Source: CAVQLX01 sp963811605
GTDB taxonomy: Bacteria; Desulfobacterota; Binatia; DP-6
DNA: 64,000 nt
Reading direction: 5' to 3'
NCBI GenBank assembly: GCA_963811605.1
Contig: CAWESA010000008.1
Location: 186,001-250,000 of the forward strand
Part shown: positions 44,929-53,781 of the stretch, piece by piece
How the letters are laid out: every line of letters starts with the position of its first letter
Numbering within the stretch: the first letter of the stretch is position 1
Position numbers and translations under genes: made by a program
The notes under the pieces: model-generated
What the model was told of the DNA's origin: nothing
Database searches by the model: none
The model's input: the letters and a program-made list of their open reading frames with translations, nothing else

Positions 44929-45870
44929 ATGGAGACCGTTCCGGTGCACTTCGGCATCCAGACACCCCAGGAAGGCGTCGGGCTCGACGCGCTCGTCGCG
45001 CACTGGCGCTGCGCCGACGAGGCGGGGTTCGACTCCGTGTGGCTCGACGACCACTTCTATTCCGTGCTGCGCCCGCGCTCGGAGCCGCAGATGGAAGCCT
45101 GGACGCTGCTCGCGGCGCTCGCACGCGAGACCCGGCGCGTGCGCGTCGGCATCCTCGTCAGCTGCAACGGCTACCGGAACCCGGCCCTGCTCGCGAAGAT
45201 GGCGGCCACCGTCGACGTCCTCTCGAACGGCCGCCTGATCCACGGGCTGGGCTCGGGATGGTTCGCCGACGAGTACGAGGGCTACGGCTACGACTTCCCC
45301 GACGTCCCGACGCGCCTCGCACAGCTCGACGAGTCGCTCCGGCTGCAGAAGCTCCTGTGGACCGCCGATCGTCCGTCGTTCGATGGCCGATTCTACCGGC
45401 TGAAGGAGGCCTGGTGCGAGCCGCGGCCGCTGCAGCGCCCGCATCCGCCGATCCTGATCGGGGGCGGCGGCGAGAAGGTGCTGCTGCGCCTGGTGGCCCG
45501 CCACGCCGACATGTGGAACTGCCCGGGCGAGCCGGCCGAGCTGGGTCGCAAGATCGAGGTCCTGCGCCGCCATTGCGCCACCGAGGGCCGGTCGCTCGAT
45601 GCCATCGAGCGGACGTGGTTCGGCCAGGTCATCGTCGACGCCGACGCGGCCCGGGCACGCGCACGGCTCGAGCGCATGGCCACGGCGTGGGGCATGACGC
45701 CCGAGCAGATGGCGGCACGATCGCTCTCCGGGACGCCGGACGAGCTGATCGAGCGCATCCACGCCTATCGCGAGGCCGGCGTCACCGGCTTCATCGGTAT
45801 GTACGGCCGGGTCGACGACCTGCGCAGCACACGGCTCGTGGCGGAGCGGGTGCTGCCGGCCTTTCGGTAG
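44929..45870 (+). CDS. LLM-class flavin/F420-dependent oxidoreductase
   Basis: 313 residues. Typical features: AHWRCADEAGFDSVWLDDHF near residue 30, RVRVGILVSCNGYRNPALLAKMAATVDVLSNGRLIHGLGSGWFADEY, PHPPILIGGGGEKVLLRLVARHADMWN, and C-terminal GTPDELIERIHAYREAGVTGFIGM. This order is usual in F420-type subgroups, but the cofactor cannot be fixed. It is followed by the phosphoesterase on the same strand, 36 bases on. Confidence 0.87.
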   Translation: METVPVHFGIQTPQEGVGLDALVAHWRCADEAGFDSVWLDDHFYSVLRPRSEPQMEAWTLLAALARETRRVRVGILVSCNGYRNPALLAKMAATVDVLSNGRLIHGLGSGWFADEYEGYGYDFPDVPTRLAQLDESLRLQKLLWTADRPSFDGRFYRLKEAWCEPRPLQRPHPPILIGGGGEKVLLRLVARHADMWNCPGEPAELGRKIEVLRRHCATEGRSLDAIERTWFGQVIVDADAARARARLERMATAWGMTPEQMAARSLSGTPDELIERIHAYREAGVTGFIGMYGRVDDLRSTRLVAERVLPAFR

Positions 45871-45906
45871 CCGCCCGACGGAAGGCGACGGCATGGGAAC
45901 AAGAGC

Positions 45907-47257
45907 GTGAACCACGAGCGACGGCTACAGCAGGCGCGACGTGCTGCGCGGCGGCGCCGCGCTGGCGGCGGCGCTCGCCGTGCCCGCCGCCGAGCCGGCA
46001 ACGGTCTGGGCGGCGCCGCGCCGTCGCCCCGATTCGCGGCCTTATCCGAAGCTGCCCGCGGGGACCGATACGCTGCCGGAGATCGAGCACATCATCGTCG
46101 TGATGATGGAGAACCACTCGTACGACAACTATCTCGGCACGCTCGAGCGTGGCGACGGCTTGCGCTTCGATCGCCACGGGCGGCCCCGCAACGCCTGCCC
46201 GGACGGCATGGGCAATCGCATCCGCGCCTTCCGCATGCCCTCGACCTGCCAGCTCGAGCGCGAGCCGAGCCAGGCGTGGAACGCGAGTCACATCTCCCTG
46301 GGGCGTGGACGGCGGAACGACGGCTTCGTGCTGGCGAGCGGGCCCGTGGCCATGGGCTTCTGGACCGAGGAGGATCTGCCCTTCTACTACGGCCTGGCGC
46401 GCACGTTCCCGCTGTGCGACCGCTGGTTCGCGTCCTGCCTGGCGCAGACCTATCCCAACCGGAAGTTCCTCATGTGCGGCACGGCCGTCGGGCAGGTGAG
46501 CACCGACCTCGCGCAGGTCGGCAAGGCGCCGCCGCCCAACGGAACGATCTTCGAGCGCCTCGACGCGCACGGCATCTCCTGGAGGAACTACTTCACCGAC
46601 CTGGCCCAGGTTCTGCTGTTCCCGCCCGTGTACACGGCGAGCCTCGACAAGATCGTGCCGATCGATCGCTTCTTCCAGGACGCGGCCTCCGGCGCGCTGC
46701 CCGCGGTCTCGCTGGTCGATCCCGGATTCGTCCACGACGAGTCAGAGGAGAACGCCGCCGACATCCGTCTCGGCGAGACGTTCGTCGCGCGCGTGGTGAA
46801 CGCCGTCATGGCCGGGCCAGGCTGGCCGAAGAGCATGCTGATCTGGGTCTACGACGAGGGAGGCGGCTACTACGACCACGTGCGCCCGCCGCGCGCGATT
46901 CCGCCCGACGACATCCCGCCGCTCATCACGGTGCCGCCCGACCAGCCCGGCGGCTACGATCGCTATGGCTTCCGCGTACCGGCGGTCATCGTGTCGCCGT
47001 ACGCGCGGCCGGGCTACGTCTCGCACCGCGTGCACGACCACACCTCGTTCTTGAAGCTGCTCGAGACGAAATGGAACCTGCCCGCGCTGACCTATCGCGA
47101 CGCCAACGCCAGCAACCTGCTCGACGCGCTCGACTTCCGCCGCGCGCCCGCATTTCTCGAGCCGCCGGCGTTGCCGCCGCCGGGTGCGGCGCCGTCGGGA
47201 TGCATCGAGGGTGATCCGGGTCCGATCCCGCCGCCCGACGCGGTCATCCGGCGGTGA
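45907..47257 (+). CDS. Tat-exported phosphoesterase (phospholipase C/acid phosphatase family), one frameshift
   Basis: The main frame gives 438 residues of a PF04185 enzyme: VVMMENHSYDNYLG near the N-terminus, GTAVGQVSTD, LVDPGFVHD, VYDEGGGYYDHV and VHDHTSFLKLLETKWNLP, all usual in this family. A twin-arginine signal, SRRDVLRGGAALAAALAVP, is encoded across the annotated GTG at 45941, but no start exists upstream in that frame. GTG at 45907 begins MN- in another frame; deleting one C at about 45912 joins them as MNTSDGYSRRDVL. So a Tat signal with a one-base insertion is likely. Confidence 0.83.
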
Positions 47258-47265
47258 CCGCCTGG

Positions 47266-47599
47266 CGCCCCGTGAAGACCGGCTTGCGCTTTTCCTTGAA
47301 CGCCTTGGTGCCCTCGCGGCAGTCCTCGGACATGGAGACCGGGATCCCCAGCTCCATCTCGCGCTCGAGCGCCTGTTCGGGCGCGAGCGCGAGGCCCTCG
47401 ACCACCGAGCGCTTCACGGCCTGCACCGCCAGGGGGGACCCGCCTCGCACAGGATCTGCGCGAAGCGCATCGCCTCGGGCATCACCTGCGCCGGGGGCAC
47501 CACCTTGTGGATGAGCCCCACCTGGAGCGCGCGCTCGGCGGACAGCTGCTCGCCGGTGAGCAGGATCTCCATAAGCGTTGCAGTACGAGATCTGCCGCG
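47266..47599 (-). pseudogene. Truncated enoyl-CoA hydratase (3' part only)
   Basis: Near-identical to the 3' third of the intact hydratase at 56700-57512, in the same orientation: MEILLTGEQLSAERALQ, KVVPPAQVMPEAMRFAQ, AVQAVKRSVVEGLALAPEQALE are all recognisable. It is cut at about 47600, where a repeat with a fixed end begins, and it carries two indels relative to the intact gene (a C-run near 47433 and one near 47575). Not functional as a hydratase. Confidence 0.85.
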
Positions 47600-47692
47600 G
47601 CAGATAGCCGTTTCTAGCGGGCTGTTTGCGGGCGCGGCGACATAACGCCCGATCTCGGACACGCGAGCCTCCGTCCCTCCGGTAGGACAGGA
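47600..47692. repeat. 93-bp repeat, copy A
   Basis: Begins GCAGATAGCCGTTTCTAGCG and is identical, base for base as far as I can read, to 54519-54611 in the same orientation. Its left end coincides with the break in the enoyl-CoA hydratase remnant. Near that end AGCCG and CGGGCT can form a small bulged hairpin. Confidence 0.85.
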
Positions 47693-47701
47693 GGGAGCGT
47701 T

Positions 47702-47941
47702 AAAATTGGAGATGTGGTCGGAAGAGTCGGCTACAGCGGCAATGCGGCCGCGTTGAAGAGCGCCGGCCTCCCACCTCATTTACATTTCGCTCTCATCCAA
47801 GCAGGCCAGAGCGGTTTGGCAGACGCTGATAGGCCACTACGCAAGATGAGGGAATGGGGCGACTTCTGGCAAAGCCTCGGCGCGGATCTCACGGGAGCAG
47901 TTAACCCCGTACTGTTCATGAAGGCCGGATCCAAATGCTGA
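47702..47941 (+). pseudogene. Fragment of an M23-family metallopeptidase (C-terminal end)
   Basis: The frame reads KIGDVVGRVGYSGNA then GLPPHLHFALIQAG and ends VNPVLFMK. GDVVGRVGYSGNA and PHLHF (HxH zinc motif) are hallmarks of LytM/M23 endopeptidase domains near the C-terminus. The rest of the gene, including the first zinc ligands, is missing: it is preceded by the 93-bp repeat. Lower GC than the surroundings. Confidence 0.65.
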
Positions 47942-48284
47942 AGCGGCAGCCCGAACGTCGGTGCGCCTGGGGAGCGTTGAGCTACGATGCTGCCAGGAAC
48001 TCCGAATGCAACGCCACAGAACGTGCGCGGCCTGACGGGAGACCGAAATGCTGAGCGCTCTTGCTACCTGTTCTGACACCCTGAGACTCACACTCTTCGT
48101 GGTGATTGTTGTGGGTTTCGCTCAAGAAGTTCGAGCCAGTACGAAGGTAACACAGGCAACGCAACCCACTGTCGCGGCCCTCGCCATGGAGCAGCCTGTT
48201 CTAACGGAGCAGCCGAACACGCGGCGAAGGTCCGAGATGGGGCGTTCGGTAAACCTTCACGAAACCGCGTTCGAAGTTCCTATC
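47942..48284. other. Low-GC stretch without a convincing gene
   Basis: About 340 bases between the M23 fragment and the sigma-54 activator fragment. A plus-strand frame from 48048 opens with a hydrophobic segment resembling a signal peptide (TLRLTLFVVIVVGF), but has no recognisable body and runs into another frame. Base composition differs from the flanking chromosome, in keeping with foreign origin. Confidence 0.4.
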
Positions 48285-48288
48285 GGCA

Positions 48289-48984
48289 CGATTCGAAGAG
48301 GCGAACGGTGGCACGCTCTTCCTCGACGAGGTCGGCGAGATCCTGCTCGAGCTACAGCCGAAACTCCTCCGCGTGCTCCAAGATCGGGAGTTCGTGCGCA
48401 TCGGCGGAACTCGGACGATCAAAGTCGACGTCCGTCTGGTGGCGGCGACGAACCGAGACCTCGCCCAGATGGTCGAAGAGCATGGCTTCCGTGGTGACCT
48501 CTATTATCGCCTGAACGTCTTCCCGATCTGCGTCCCGTCGTTGCGGGAGCGCCCTGAGGACATCGAGCCGCTGGTCCGGCACTTCGTCCGGCGCTTCGCC
48601 GCGCGGATGCAGCGGAAGATCGAGGCGATTCCGACCGAGACCTTGGACGCGTTGCGCCACTACGCATGGCCCGGGAACGTCCGCGAGCTCGAGAACCTGA
48701 TCGAGCGAGCGGTCATTCTCTCGGCTGGCTCGTGGCTGACCGTCCCGCTCGAACAGCTCGGCCGCCGGTCTACCGCGCTGGCGCGGGACGAAAGCGTATC
48801 GACCCTCGAGGCGGTCAAGCGGGCCCATGTCTTGCGCATCCTCGAGGAGACGAACTGGATCGTCGGCGGCCCTCGCGGCGCTGCCGCGCGCCTCGGGATG
48901 AAGCGGACGACTCTTCAGTCCTTTATGAAGCGGCTCGCGATCGGACCGCCAGCGAGTGGTCCACCGTGCAGAGCATCCCGTTGA
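48289..48984 (+). pseudogene. 5'-truncated sigma-54-dependent Fis-type activator
   Basis: The frame starts inside the AAA+ domain at RFEEANGGTLFLDEVGEI (Walker B region), then KLLRVLQDREFVRIGG, DVRLVAATNRDL, FRGDLYYRLNVFPI, LRERPEDIEPLVRHF, WPGNVRELENLIERAV, and a C-terminal Fis helix-turn-helix (HVLRILEETNWIVGGPRGAAARLGMKRTTL). The receiver domain, Walker A and GAFTGA loop are absent, so it cannot activate sigma-54 promoters. The in-frame GTG at 48373 is probably not a natural start. Confidence 0.85.
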
Positions 48985-49127
48985 CGCCGACGGCCCTCGG
49001 AATCGAGTATGTGGACGTTCCGATCGCGCGCCTCCAAGCAGCTCCGATCCGGTTTACCTTCTTCTGGCCGGTGACAGATCGCTGGGAAGGCCACGACCTC
49101 CAGGTCGACGTCAGGGGCATCGCGTGA
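48966..49127 (+). pseudogene. C-terminal fragment of an unidentified enzyme
   Basis: A frame ending at 49127 reads VQSIPLTPTALGIEYVDV then RFTFFWPVTDRWEGHDLQVDV. The FTFFWP...RWEG-D-x-V pattern resembles C-termini of glucoamylase-like glycosidases, from memory only. It begins abruptly at the end of the sigma-54 activator fragment and lacks any upstream part. Confidence 0.35.
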
Positions 49128-49138
49128 ACGGAACCGCA

Positions 49139-49254
49139 ATGCACACGATGTACGCCGTTCGCGCCCACGCGCGCGGCGGGCCCCGAGCAGATGGCGTACG
49201 AGGAGGCGCCGCGACCCGAGCCGCGCGTTGGTGAGGCGCTGATACGGATCCCCG
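49139..49254 (+). pseudogene. N-terminal fragment of an MDR-type zinc/quinone alcohol dehydrogenase
   Basis: ATG at 49139 begins MHTMYAVRAHARGGP; after removing one C from a CCCC run near 49182 it continues EQMAYEEAPRPEPRVGEAL-IRI, the usual opening of medium-chain dehydrogenase/reductases. The similarity stops after about 40 residues, near 49254. A stub, not a functional gene. Confidence 0.6.
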
Positions 49255-49525
49255 ATCGGCCCCGAATTCATGGCTCCTCCGCCCCGCGCGCCACTACGCG
49301 CGCTGATGCGAGGAAGGGCGACAAGTTGACCAACTCGTAAACCCCCTGCAGGGAGCCAGCTCAAGCGATGTTTGGTGAGCCCCGGGTCGGCGTGCTCGTG
49401 CTGCCGCGAGATCGGCATGACGCCGACCGCTCGGCGTCTCGCCCTGGAGAACGCTTCACCAGCGCTGGGACCTCGTACGGCACGATAGTTGCGGAGGCAG
49501 TGGGTACGACCACGGAGGCGAGACG

Positions 49526-49930
49526 ATGCAACCTCTAGAGTCCGAGCTCGCGCCCGAGAGCATCCTACCAGCCCAGCTTTTCGACAGACCGTTCGGGGGT
49601 GCCCGGATTCAGCCCGAGAAGCGCCTCCAGGTCGCGGTCCTAGCGGACGCCGTCCTCACGTTTCACCGATGGGCGGGCAACGAGGGTGCGCGAGCGCGGC
49701 GTCTCTTCGCGGAAGTCGAGACCTGGTTCGCCTCCGATGAAGCAGACGGCCCCTTCACGTTCATGGCCATCTGCGACTCGCTCAAGTTCGACCCCTCCTA
49801 TATCCGTCGGGGCCTTCGAGACTGGCGCGCGCATTTGGAAGCCACGGTCAAACCAAAGCGATCCCTTCGTCGTGACAGCGATGGGACGCGGCATCAGGTG
49901 GTGCTCCCACGGCTCCGGCGAGTCGCTTAG
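49526..49930 (+). CDS. Conserved hypothetical protein
   Basis: 134 residues from an ATG preceded by GGAGGCGAGA. The central part, LQVAVLADAVLTFHRWAG then RLFAEVETWFASDEADGPFTFMAICDSLKFDPSYIRRGLRDW, is a recurring small protein in deltaproteobacteria, often in several genomic copies; I know no function. The last motif looks like a helical DNA- or RNA-binding segment. It appears intact inside the island of broken genes. Confidence 0.65.
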   Translation: MQPLESELAPESILPAQLFDRPFGGARIQPEKRLQVAVLADAVLTFHRWAGNEGARARRLFAEVETWFASDEADGPFTFMAICDSLKFDPSYIRRGLRDWRAHLEATVKPKRSLRRDSDGTRHQVVLPRLRRVA

Positions 49931-50054
49931 GGCCGCGATGCGGTCCGAAACTGATCACCGACGCGGAGCCGCCGTGATCCGAATCAATATCCTTCCTCAC
50001 TTGCATTCGAGCCCATTTGAGGGTCGCCAGTCATCGACAAGGGGAGAATAAACC

Positions 50055-50819
50055 ATGAAGATCGTCGTCATCGGCGGCACCGGCCTGATCGGCTCGAAGA
50101 CCGTCGCCATTCTGCGCCAGGGCGACCACGAGGTCCTCGTCGCCTCGCCCAAGAGCGGCGTCAACACCATCACCGGCGAGGGCCTCAAAGAGGCCATGGC
50201 CGGCACGCAGGTGGTGATCGACCTCGCCAATTCCCCCTCATTCGAAGACAAGGCGGTGCTGGAATTCTTCCAGACCTCCGGCCGCAACCTTCTCGCGGCA
50301 GAGGCCGCAGCCGGCGTCCGGCACCATGTCGCGCTCTCCATCGTCGGAATCGATCGGACGCCCGACAGTGGCTATTTCCGCGCCAAGGTCACCCAAGAGA
50401 AACTGATCGAGGCCTCCGGCATCGCCTACACCATCATCCGCTCGACTCAGTTCCTGGAATTCCTCAGCCCCATCATCGATTCGAGTATGGATGGAAACGT
50501 GGTCAGGATTTCGCCCGGCCTGTTCCAGCCGATCGCGGCGGACGACGTTGCCGCCATCGTCGCCGACGTGGCGCTCGTGACGCCGCGAAATGGCATCATC
50601 GAGATCGCCGGCCCGGAACGAGCTCCGTTCAACGAAACCGTCGCCCGCTATCTGAAGGTGGTCGGCGACCCGCGTAAGGTCGTGCGTGATCCCGAGGCCC
50701 GATACGGATACTTGGGCGGCCGAGTCGAGGAGCGCTCGCTCGTGCCGCTGGGCGAGGCGCGCCTCGGCCGCATCGGTCTTGACGAATGGCTCCGCCGCTC
50801 AAGAGCAAGAGCCTCCTGA
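50055..50819 (+). CDS. NmrA-like / atypical SDR NAD(P)-binding protein
   Basis: 254 residues. Nucleotide-binding GGTGLIGSKTV at residues 7-17, VVIDLANS, VALSIVGIDR, YFRAKVTQEKLIEASGIAYTIIRSTQFLEF, and ADDVAAIVADVALV match NmrA-like atypical short-chain dehydrogenases. These often sense redox or modify small molecules without a classical YxxxK site. A cupin gene follows 32 bases later on the same strand; such pairs are common as mobile stress-related cassettes. Confidence 0.88.
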   Translation: MKIVVIGGTGLIGSKTVAILRQGDHEVLVASPKSGVNTITGEGLKEAMAGTQVVIDLANSPSFEDKAVLEFFQTSGRNLLAAEAAAGVRHHVALSIVGIDRTPDSGYFRAKVTQEKLIEASGIAYTIIRSTQFLEFLSPIIDSSMDGNVVRISPGLFQPIAADDVAAIVADVALVTPRNGIIEIAGPERAPFNETVARYLKVVGDPRKVVRDPEARYGYLGGRVEERSLVPLGEARLGRIGLDEWLRRSRARAS

Positions 50820-50851
50820 TCTTGCATCGGGCAACCGAAGGAGAGGGCTCC

Positions 50852-51268
50852 ATGAGACGCATTCTCTGTTCGCTGCTTGTCTCCACCCTGCCGTTAGGCA
50901 GCGTCCTCGCCGATGCGCCGAAGGAGAAGAACGCCAAGGTGACCCTCGTCTACCAGCACGAGCTGCCGAACGTTCCGGGCAAGAGCATCAAGGGCGTGCT
51001 CGTCGAATACGGCCCGGGCGGGTACTCGCCTGGCCACACGCATGCCAAATCCGCCTTCATCTATGCGACCGTGCTCGAGGGCGCGATCCGCAGTCAGGTC
51101 AACGACGGACCGGTGACGACCTACGAGGCCGGACAGAGCTTCTCGGAGCTGCCCGGCGACCGCCACGGCGTCAGCGCCAATGCCAGCGAGACGAAACCGG
51201 CCAAGCTCCTGGCGGTCTTCGTGGTGGACACGAACGAGACGGAACTGACGATCCCATTTGGAAACTGA
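50852..51268 (+). CDS. Secreted cupin-domain protein
   Basis: 138 residues. Signal peptide MRRILCSLLVSTLPLGSVLA. The double-stranded beta-helix carries cupin motif 1 (YGPGGYSPGHTHAKSAFIYATVLEGAIRSQ, with GHTH metal ligands) and motif 2 (FSELPGDRHGVSANAS). ATG at 50852 was chosen over a start 66 bases upstream because it begins the signal peptide and follows GGAGAGGGC. Likely a small periplasmic metal-binding enzyme or binding protein. Confidence 0.85.
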   Translation: MRRILCSLLVSTLPLGSVLADAPKEKNAKVTLVYQHELPNVPGKSIKGVLVEYGPGGYSPGHTHAKSAFIYATVLEGAIRSQVNDGPVTTYEAGQSFSELPGDRHGVSANASETKPAKLLAVFVVDTNETELTIPFGN

Positions 51269-51609
51269 TCGACGAAGTCCCGGAAGACATGATCCGTGGG
51301 GATAATTGCAGGATCGGCCACGCGTTGGGGTCTGCCCCGGTTTCTATGAGCTTCACTGGATTTGATCGAGTTTCGCTGCTCAACCGGCACCACTACCGGC
51401 ACCTGAGGACAGGGGCTCGCTTCGGTGAGCCCGGCTCGTCGCCGCAGACTGTAGGTACGACAACTCTGTTGACCGCTACTTATCGGACGTTCGGTTCGGT
51501 TGGTTCCCCCTTTCGCCCCGGCTTGCGGGGCAAGAATTTCCGCTACCGGCCGCGCTCGGGACGATCAACCGGCACCGTGGTGTCGACGAGTGGACCAAGG
51601 AGGGAGAGC
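51269..51609. other. Intergenic stretch without recognised features
   Basis: About 340 bases between the cupin and RidA genes. I see no gene, repeat or clear promoter. Composition is mixed and a little less GC-rich, and the region may be debris from earlier insertions. Confidence 0.4.
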
Positions 51610-52044
51610 ATGACCTTGAGGAAGGACGCCAGTGGGCTCGGAATGCCGTGGGAGGATCTGTACGGGTACGCCCAGGCGATCCGGGTAGGCGACACGATCT
51701 ACGTCTCCGGCCAGCTGAGCCATGACGACGAAGGACACATTGTTGGGCCGGCCCTGCTGAACGAGAAAGGGGAGATCCTCGATCATTCCAACATGGAGAC
51801 CCAGATGCGGCAGACCTACGCAAACGCCGAGAAGATCCTGGGTCGGTACGGTGCGACCCTGCAGAACGTCGTCGAGGAGGTCCTGTACGTCACCGACATG
51901 AATGCGGCGTTCTCCGCGGCCGGTCCGGTCCGGAAGAAGGCCTACGGGTCGGAGCGGCCTGCGGTGGCGAGCACGATCGTCACGACGTCCCGCCTGGCCC
52001 TGCCGACGCAGCTCATCGAGATCAAGTTCACAGCCCGGGTCTGA
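51610..52044 (+). CDS. RidA/YjgF/UK114-family protein
   Basis: 144 residues after a GGAGGGAGA Shine-Dalgarno. The family core is present: IRVGDTIYVSGQLS, MRQTYANAEKILGRYGATLQNVVEEVLYVTDM, and the closing RPAVASTIVTTSRLALPTQLIEIKFTA. The Arg normally involved in binding the imine carboxylate is in the RPA segment. RidA proteins hydrolyse reactive enamine/imine intermediates; those with a longer N-terminus, as here, may be specialised for other substrates. Confidence 0.88.
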   Translation: MTLRKDASGLGMPWEDLYGYAQAIRVGDTIYVSGQLSHDDEGHIVGPALLNEKGEILDHSNMETQMRQTYANAEKILGRYGATLQNVVEEVLYVTDMNAAFSAAGPVRKKAYGSERPAVASTIVTTSRLALPTQLIEIKFTARV

Positions 52045-52369
52045 TACCGAGAGAGGCAGGGCCCCGATGCGCGGGGGCGCGGATGGCGTAGTGTCCGCGA
52101 CCGACGGGCGTCCGGCGCTCAGAGGCACTTGTAGAGCTGCGGTCTGGCGTCCCGCTGGAGCACGAAAGGGCCGAGCGTGTCGGTCCCCGCGACCACACGG
52201 GGCGTCATCCGGGCCGACGACCGAGCCGAGGTCGGTGGCCGGGAGTCGACCGGTAATGGGAAACAAAGGAGATCGCTGTGGAAGTGCTCAGACCTGACCT
52301 GACAATGTGCTAAACGGTCCTCGGTGTCCTTGCCCGCGACGAGCGGGGGAAGCGAAGGAGGAGCCGAGG
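52045..52369. other. Intergenic stretch before a transposase remnant
   Basis: About 325 bases. I see nothing that supports a gene. A good AAGGAGGAG Shine-Dalgarno at its end belongs to the transposase remnant at 52370. Confidence 0.4.
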
Positions 52370-52576
52370 ATGAGCAAGGACCAGAAGATCATCAAGGTGA
52401 AGCTCGGGCTGCTGGAGCTGGCGAAGCAGCTCGGCAACGTGTCCCAGGCCTGCAAGGTCACGGGCTACAGCCGCGACAGCTTCTACCGATTCAAGGAGTG
52501 GTACGAGAAGGGCGGCGAGGCGGCGTTGCAGGAGATGTCGAAGCGCCAGCCCGTCCTCAAGAACCGGGTCGCGCCG
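52370..52576 (+). pseudogene. Truncated transposase, HTH domain only (IS481-like)
   Basis: Reads MSKDQKIIKVKLGLLELAKQ then NVSQACKVTGYSRDSFYRF and GGEAALQEMSKRQPVLKNRVAP, the helix-turn-helix start of IS481-type transposases. After about 68 residues the similarity ends and a different sequence begins near 52577, probably the end of the next element. The DDE catalytic domain that should follow is absent. Confidence 0.7.
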
Positions 52577-52660
52577 GCCGGAGCCTGTCAATGAGAATGA
52601 GACAGTCGGTTGCGGAATTTAATGTAGATCCTCCCGTAATGGCTACTTTCCTCGTCCGCG

Positions 52661-53710
52661 CTACGCCACAAGCCGGTACTCGTGGTGCAGGCCACCGAGC
52701 AGCGGGCGTTCTTCCACCCGTCCGCCCGCCGCTGGCAACTCCGGTCGACCGCCTGGCACGTGCTGTCCGATACCTTGGTGTGGCCGCGCCTGGTTGAAGT
52801 AGGCGCCGTAGCGGCGGAGGGCGGACTGCAGGTGCCTCGCCCCGAAGATGATCACATGGTCGAGGCACTCGGCGCGCACGCTGCGTAGGAAGCGCTCGCA
52901 GACCGCGTTGGCGTTGGGCGCATGGAGCGGCGTGCGGACGATCGTGATCCCCGTCGCCGCGGCGAGCGCGTCGAACCGGCGACCGAACTTGGCGTCGTTG
53001 TCGCGGATCACGAAGCGCGGGCCGTAGCCCCACGCCGTCGCCTCGCGGAGCTGCTGGGTGACCCACGCGCTCGACGGCGATCGGGTGGCGGCAAGGTGCA
53101 CGACTCGCCGCGACCCGAGTTCGATCAGGAAGAACGCGAAGATCGGTCGGAAGAGCACGTCGTAGGCCTGCAGGAAGTCGCACGCCCAGGTCTCCTGGGC
53201 GTGCGTACGCAGGAAAGTTGCCCACCGCTGGCCGGACGGGCGAGGTGCCCGAACTCGGCGGAGATGCTTCTGGATCGTGCGCTTGGCCACGCGCATGTCG
53301 AGCTTGAGTAGCTCGCCCCGGATCCGCTCGGCGCCCCAGAGCCGGTTGTTCTTGGCCATGCGTTCGATGAGAGCGATCGTCTCCGCGGCGATGCGTGGCG
53401 GGCTGCCGCGCCGCTTCGACTTCCGGCGCCAGAGAAGCTGGAAGCCCTGCCGGTGCCAGCGCAGGAGGGTGTCGGGCTGGACCAGCAGGACGGCCTGGCG
53501 CCAGGTCGACGCGAGCCGGGCCAGCAGCACGAGGGTCACGCGATCCACGCGGCGCAGCGTCGGGCGACGGAGCTGGCGGCAGGCGATCTCGAGTTGCTTG
53601 CGCAGATAGCCGTTTCTAGCGGGCAGTTTGCGGGCGGGTCCGCGTCCTGATGGATCTCCTGCAACGGCAGACGCTCGTGGAGCTCCCCGAGCGGTGGGTG
53701 CGGCGCGCAT
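52661..53710 (-). CDS. DDE integrase-core transposase, 5' end chimeric
   Basis: The frame gives 349 residues. From about residue 40 onward: LRKQLEIACRQLRRPTL, LLVQPDTLLRWHRQGF, WGAERIRGELLKLD, then the rve core with the DDE triad in TWACDFLQ, VIRDNDAKF and NAVCERFLRSVR, ending HQGIGQHVPGG. It resembles IS3/IS481-type integrase-core transposases. The first 35-40 residues come from repeat copy B (53602-53636) and sequence beyond it, so the natural N-terminus has been lost. Probably inactive. Confidence 0.82.
   Translation of the reverse strand: MRAAPTARGAPRASAVAGDPSGRGPARKLPARNGYLRKQLEIACRQLRRPTLRRVDRVTLVLLARLASTWRQAVLLVQPDTLLRWHRQGFQLLWRRKSKRRGSPPRIAAETIALIERMAKNNRLWGAERIRGELLKLDMRVAKRTIQKHLRRVRAPRPSGQRWATFLRTHAQETWACDFLQAYDVLFRPIFAFFLIELGSRRVVHLAATRSPSSAWVTQQLREATAWGYGPRFVIRDNDAKFGRRFDALAAATGITIVRTPLHAPNANAVCERFLRSVRAECLDHVIIFGARHLQSALRRYGAYFNQARPHQGIGQHVPGGRPELPAAGGRVEERPLLGGLHHEYRLVA
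53602..53636. repeat. Repeat copy B (short, diverged by one base)
   Basis: Shares GCAGATAGCCGTTTCTAGCG and GGGC-GTTTGCGGGC with copies A and C, differing at one position (GGGCAG for GGGCTG). Its left end again coincides with the break in a gene, here the 5' part of the transposase. Confidence 0.75.
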
Positions 53711-53781
53711 GAGCCGGTGCGGCCAGAGGTCCCACGTCGGGGTGACGGTGGAGCCACACGGCTGAGGGAACGCGAAGGGTC

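Noticed and set aside
48048..48300. Small plus-strand frame with a hydrophobic start
   Set aside because: No body with motifs, runs into the sigma-54 fragment in another frame; treated as debris.
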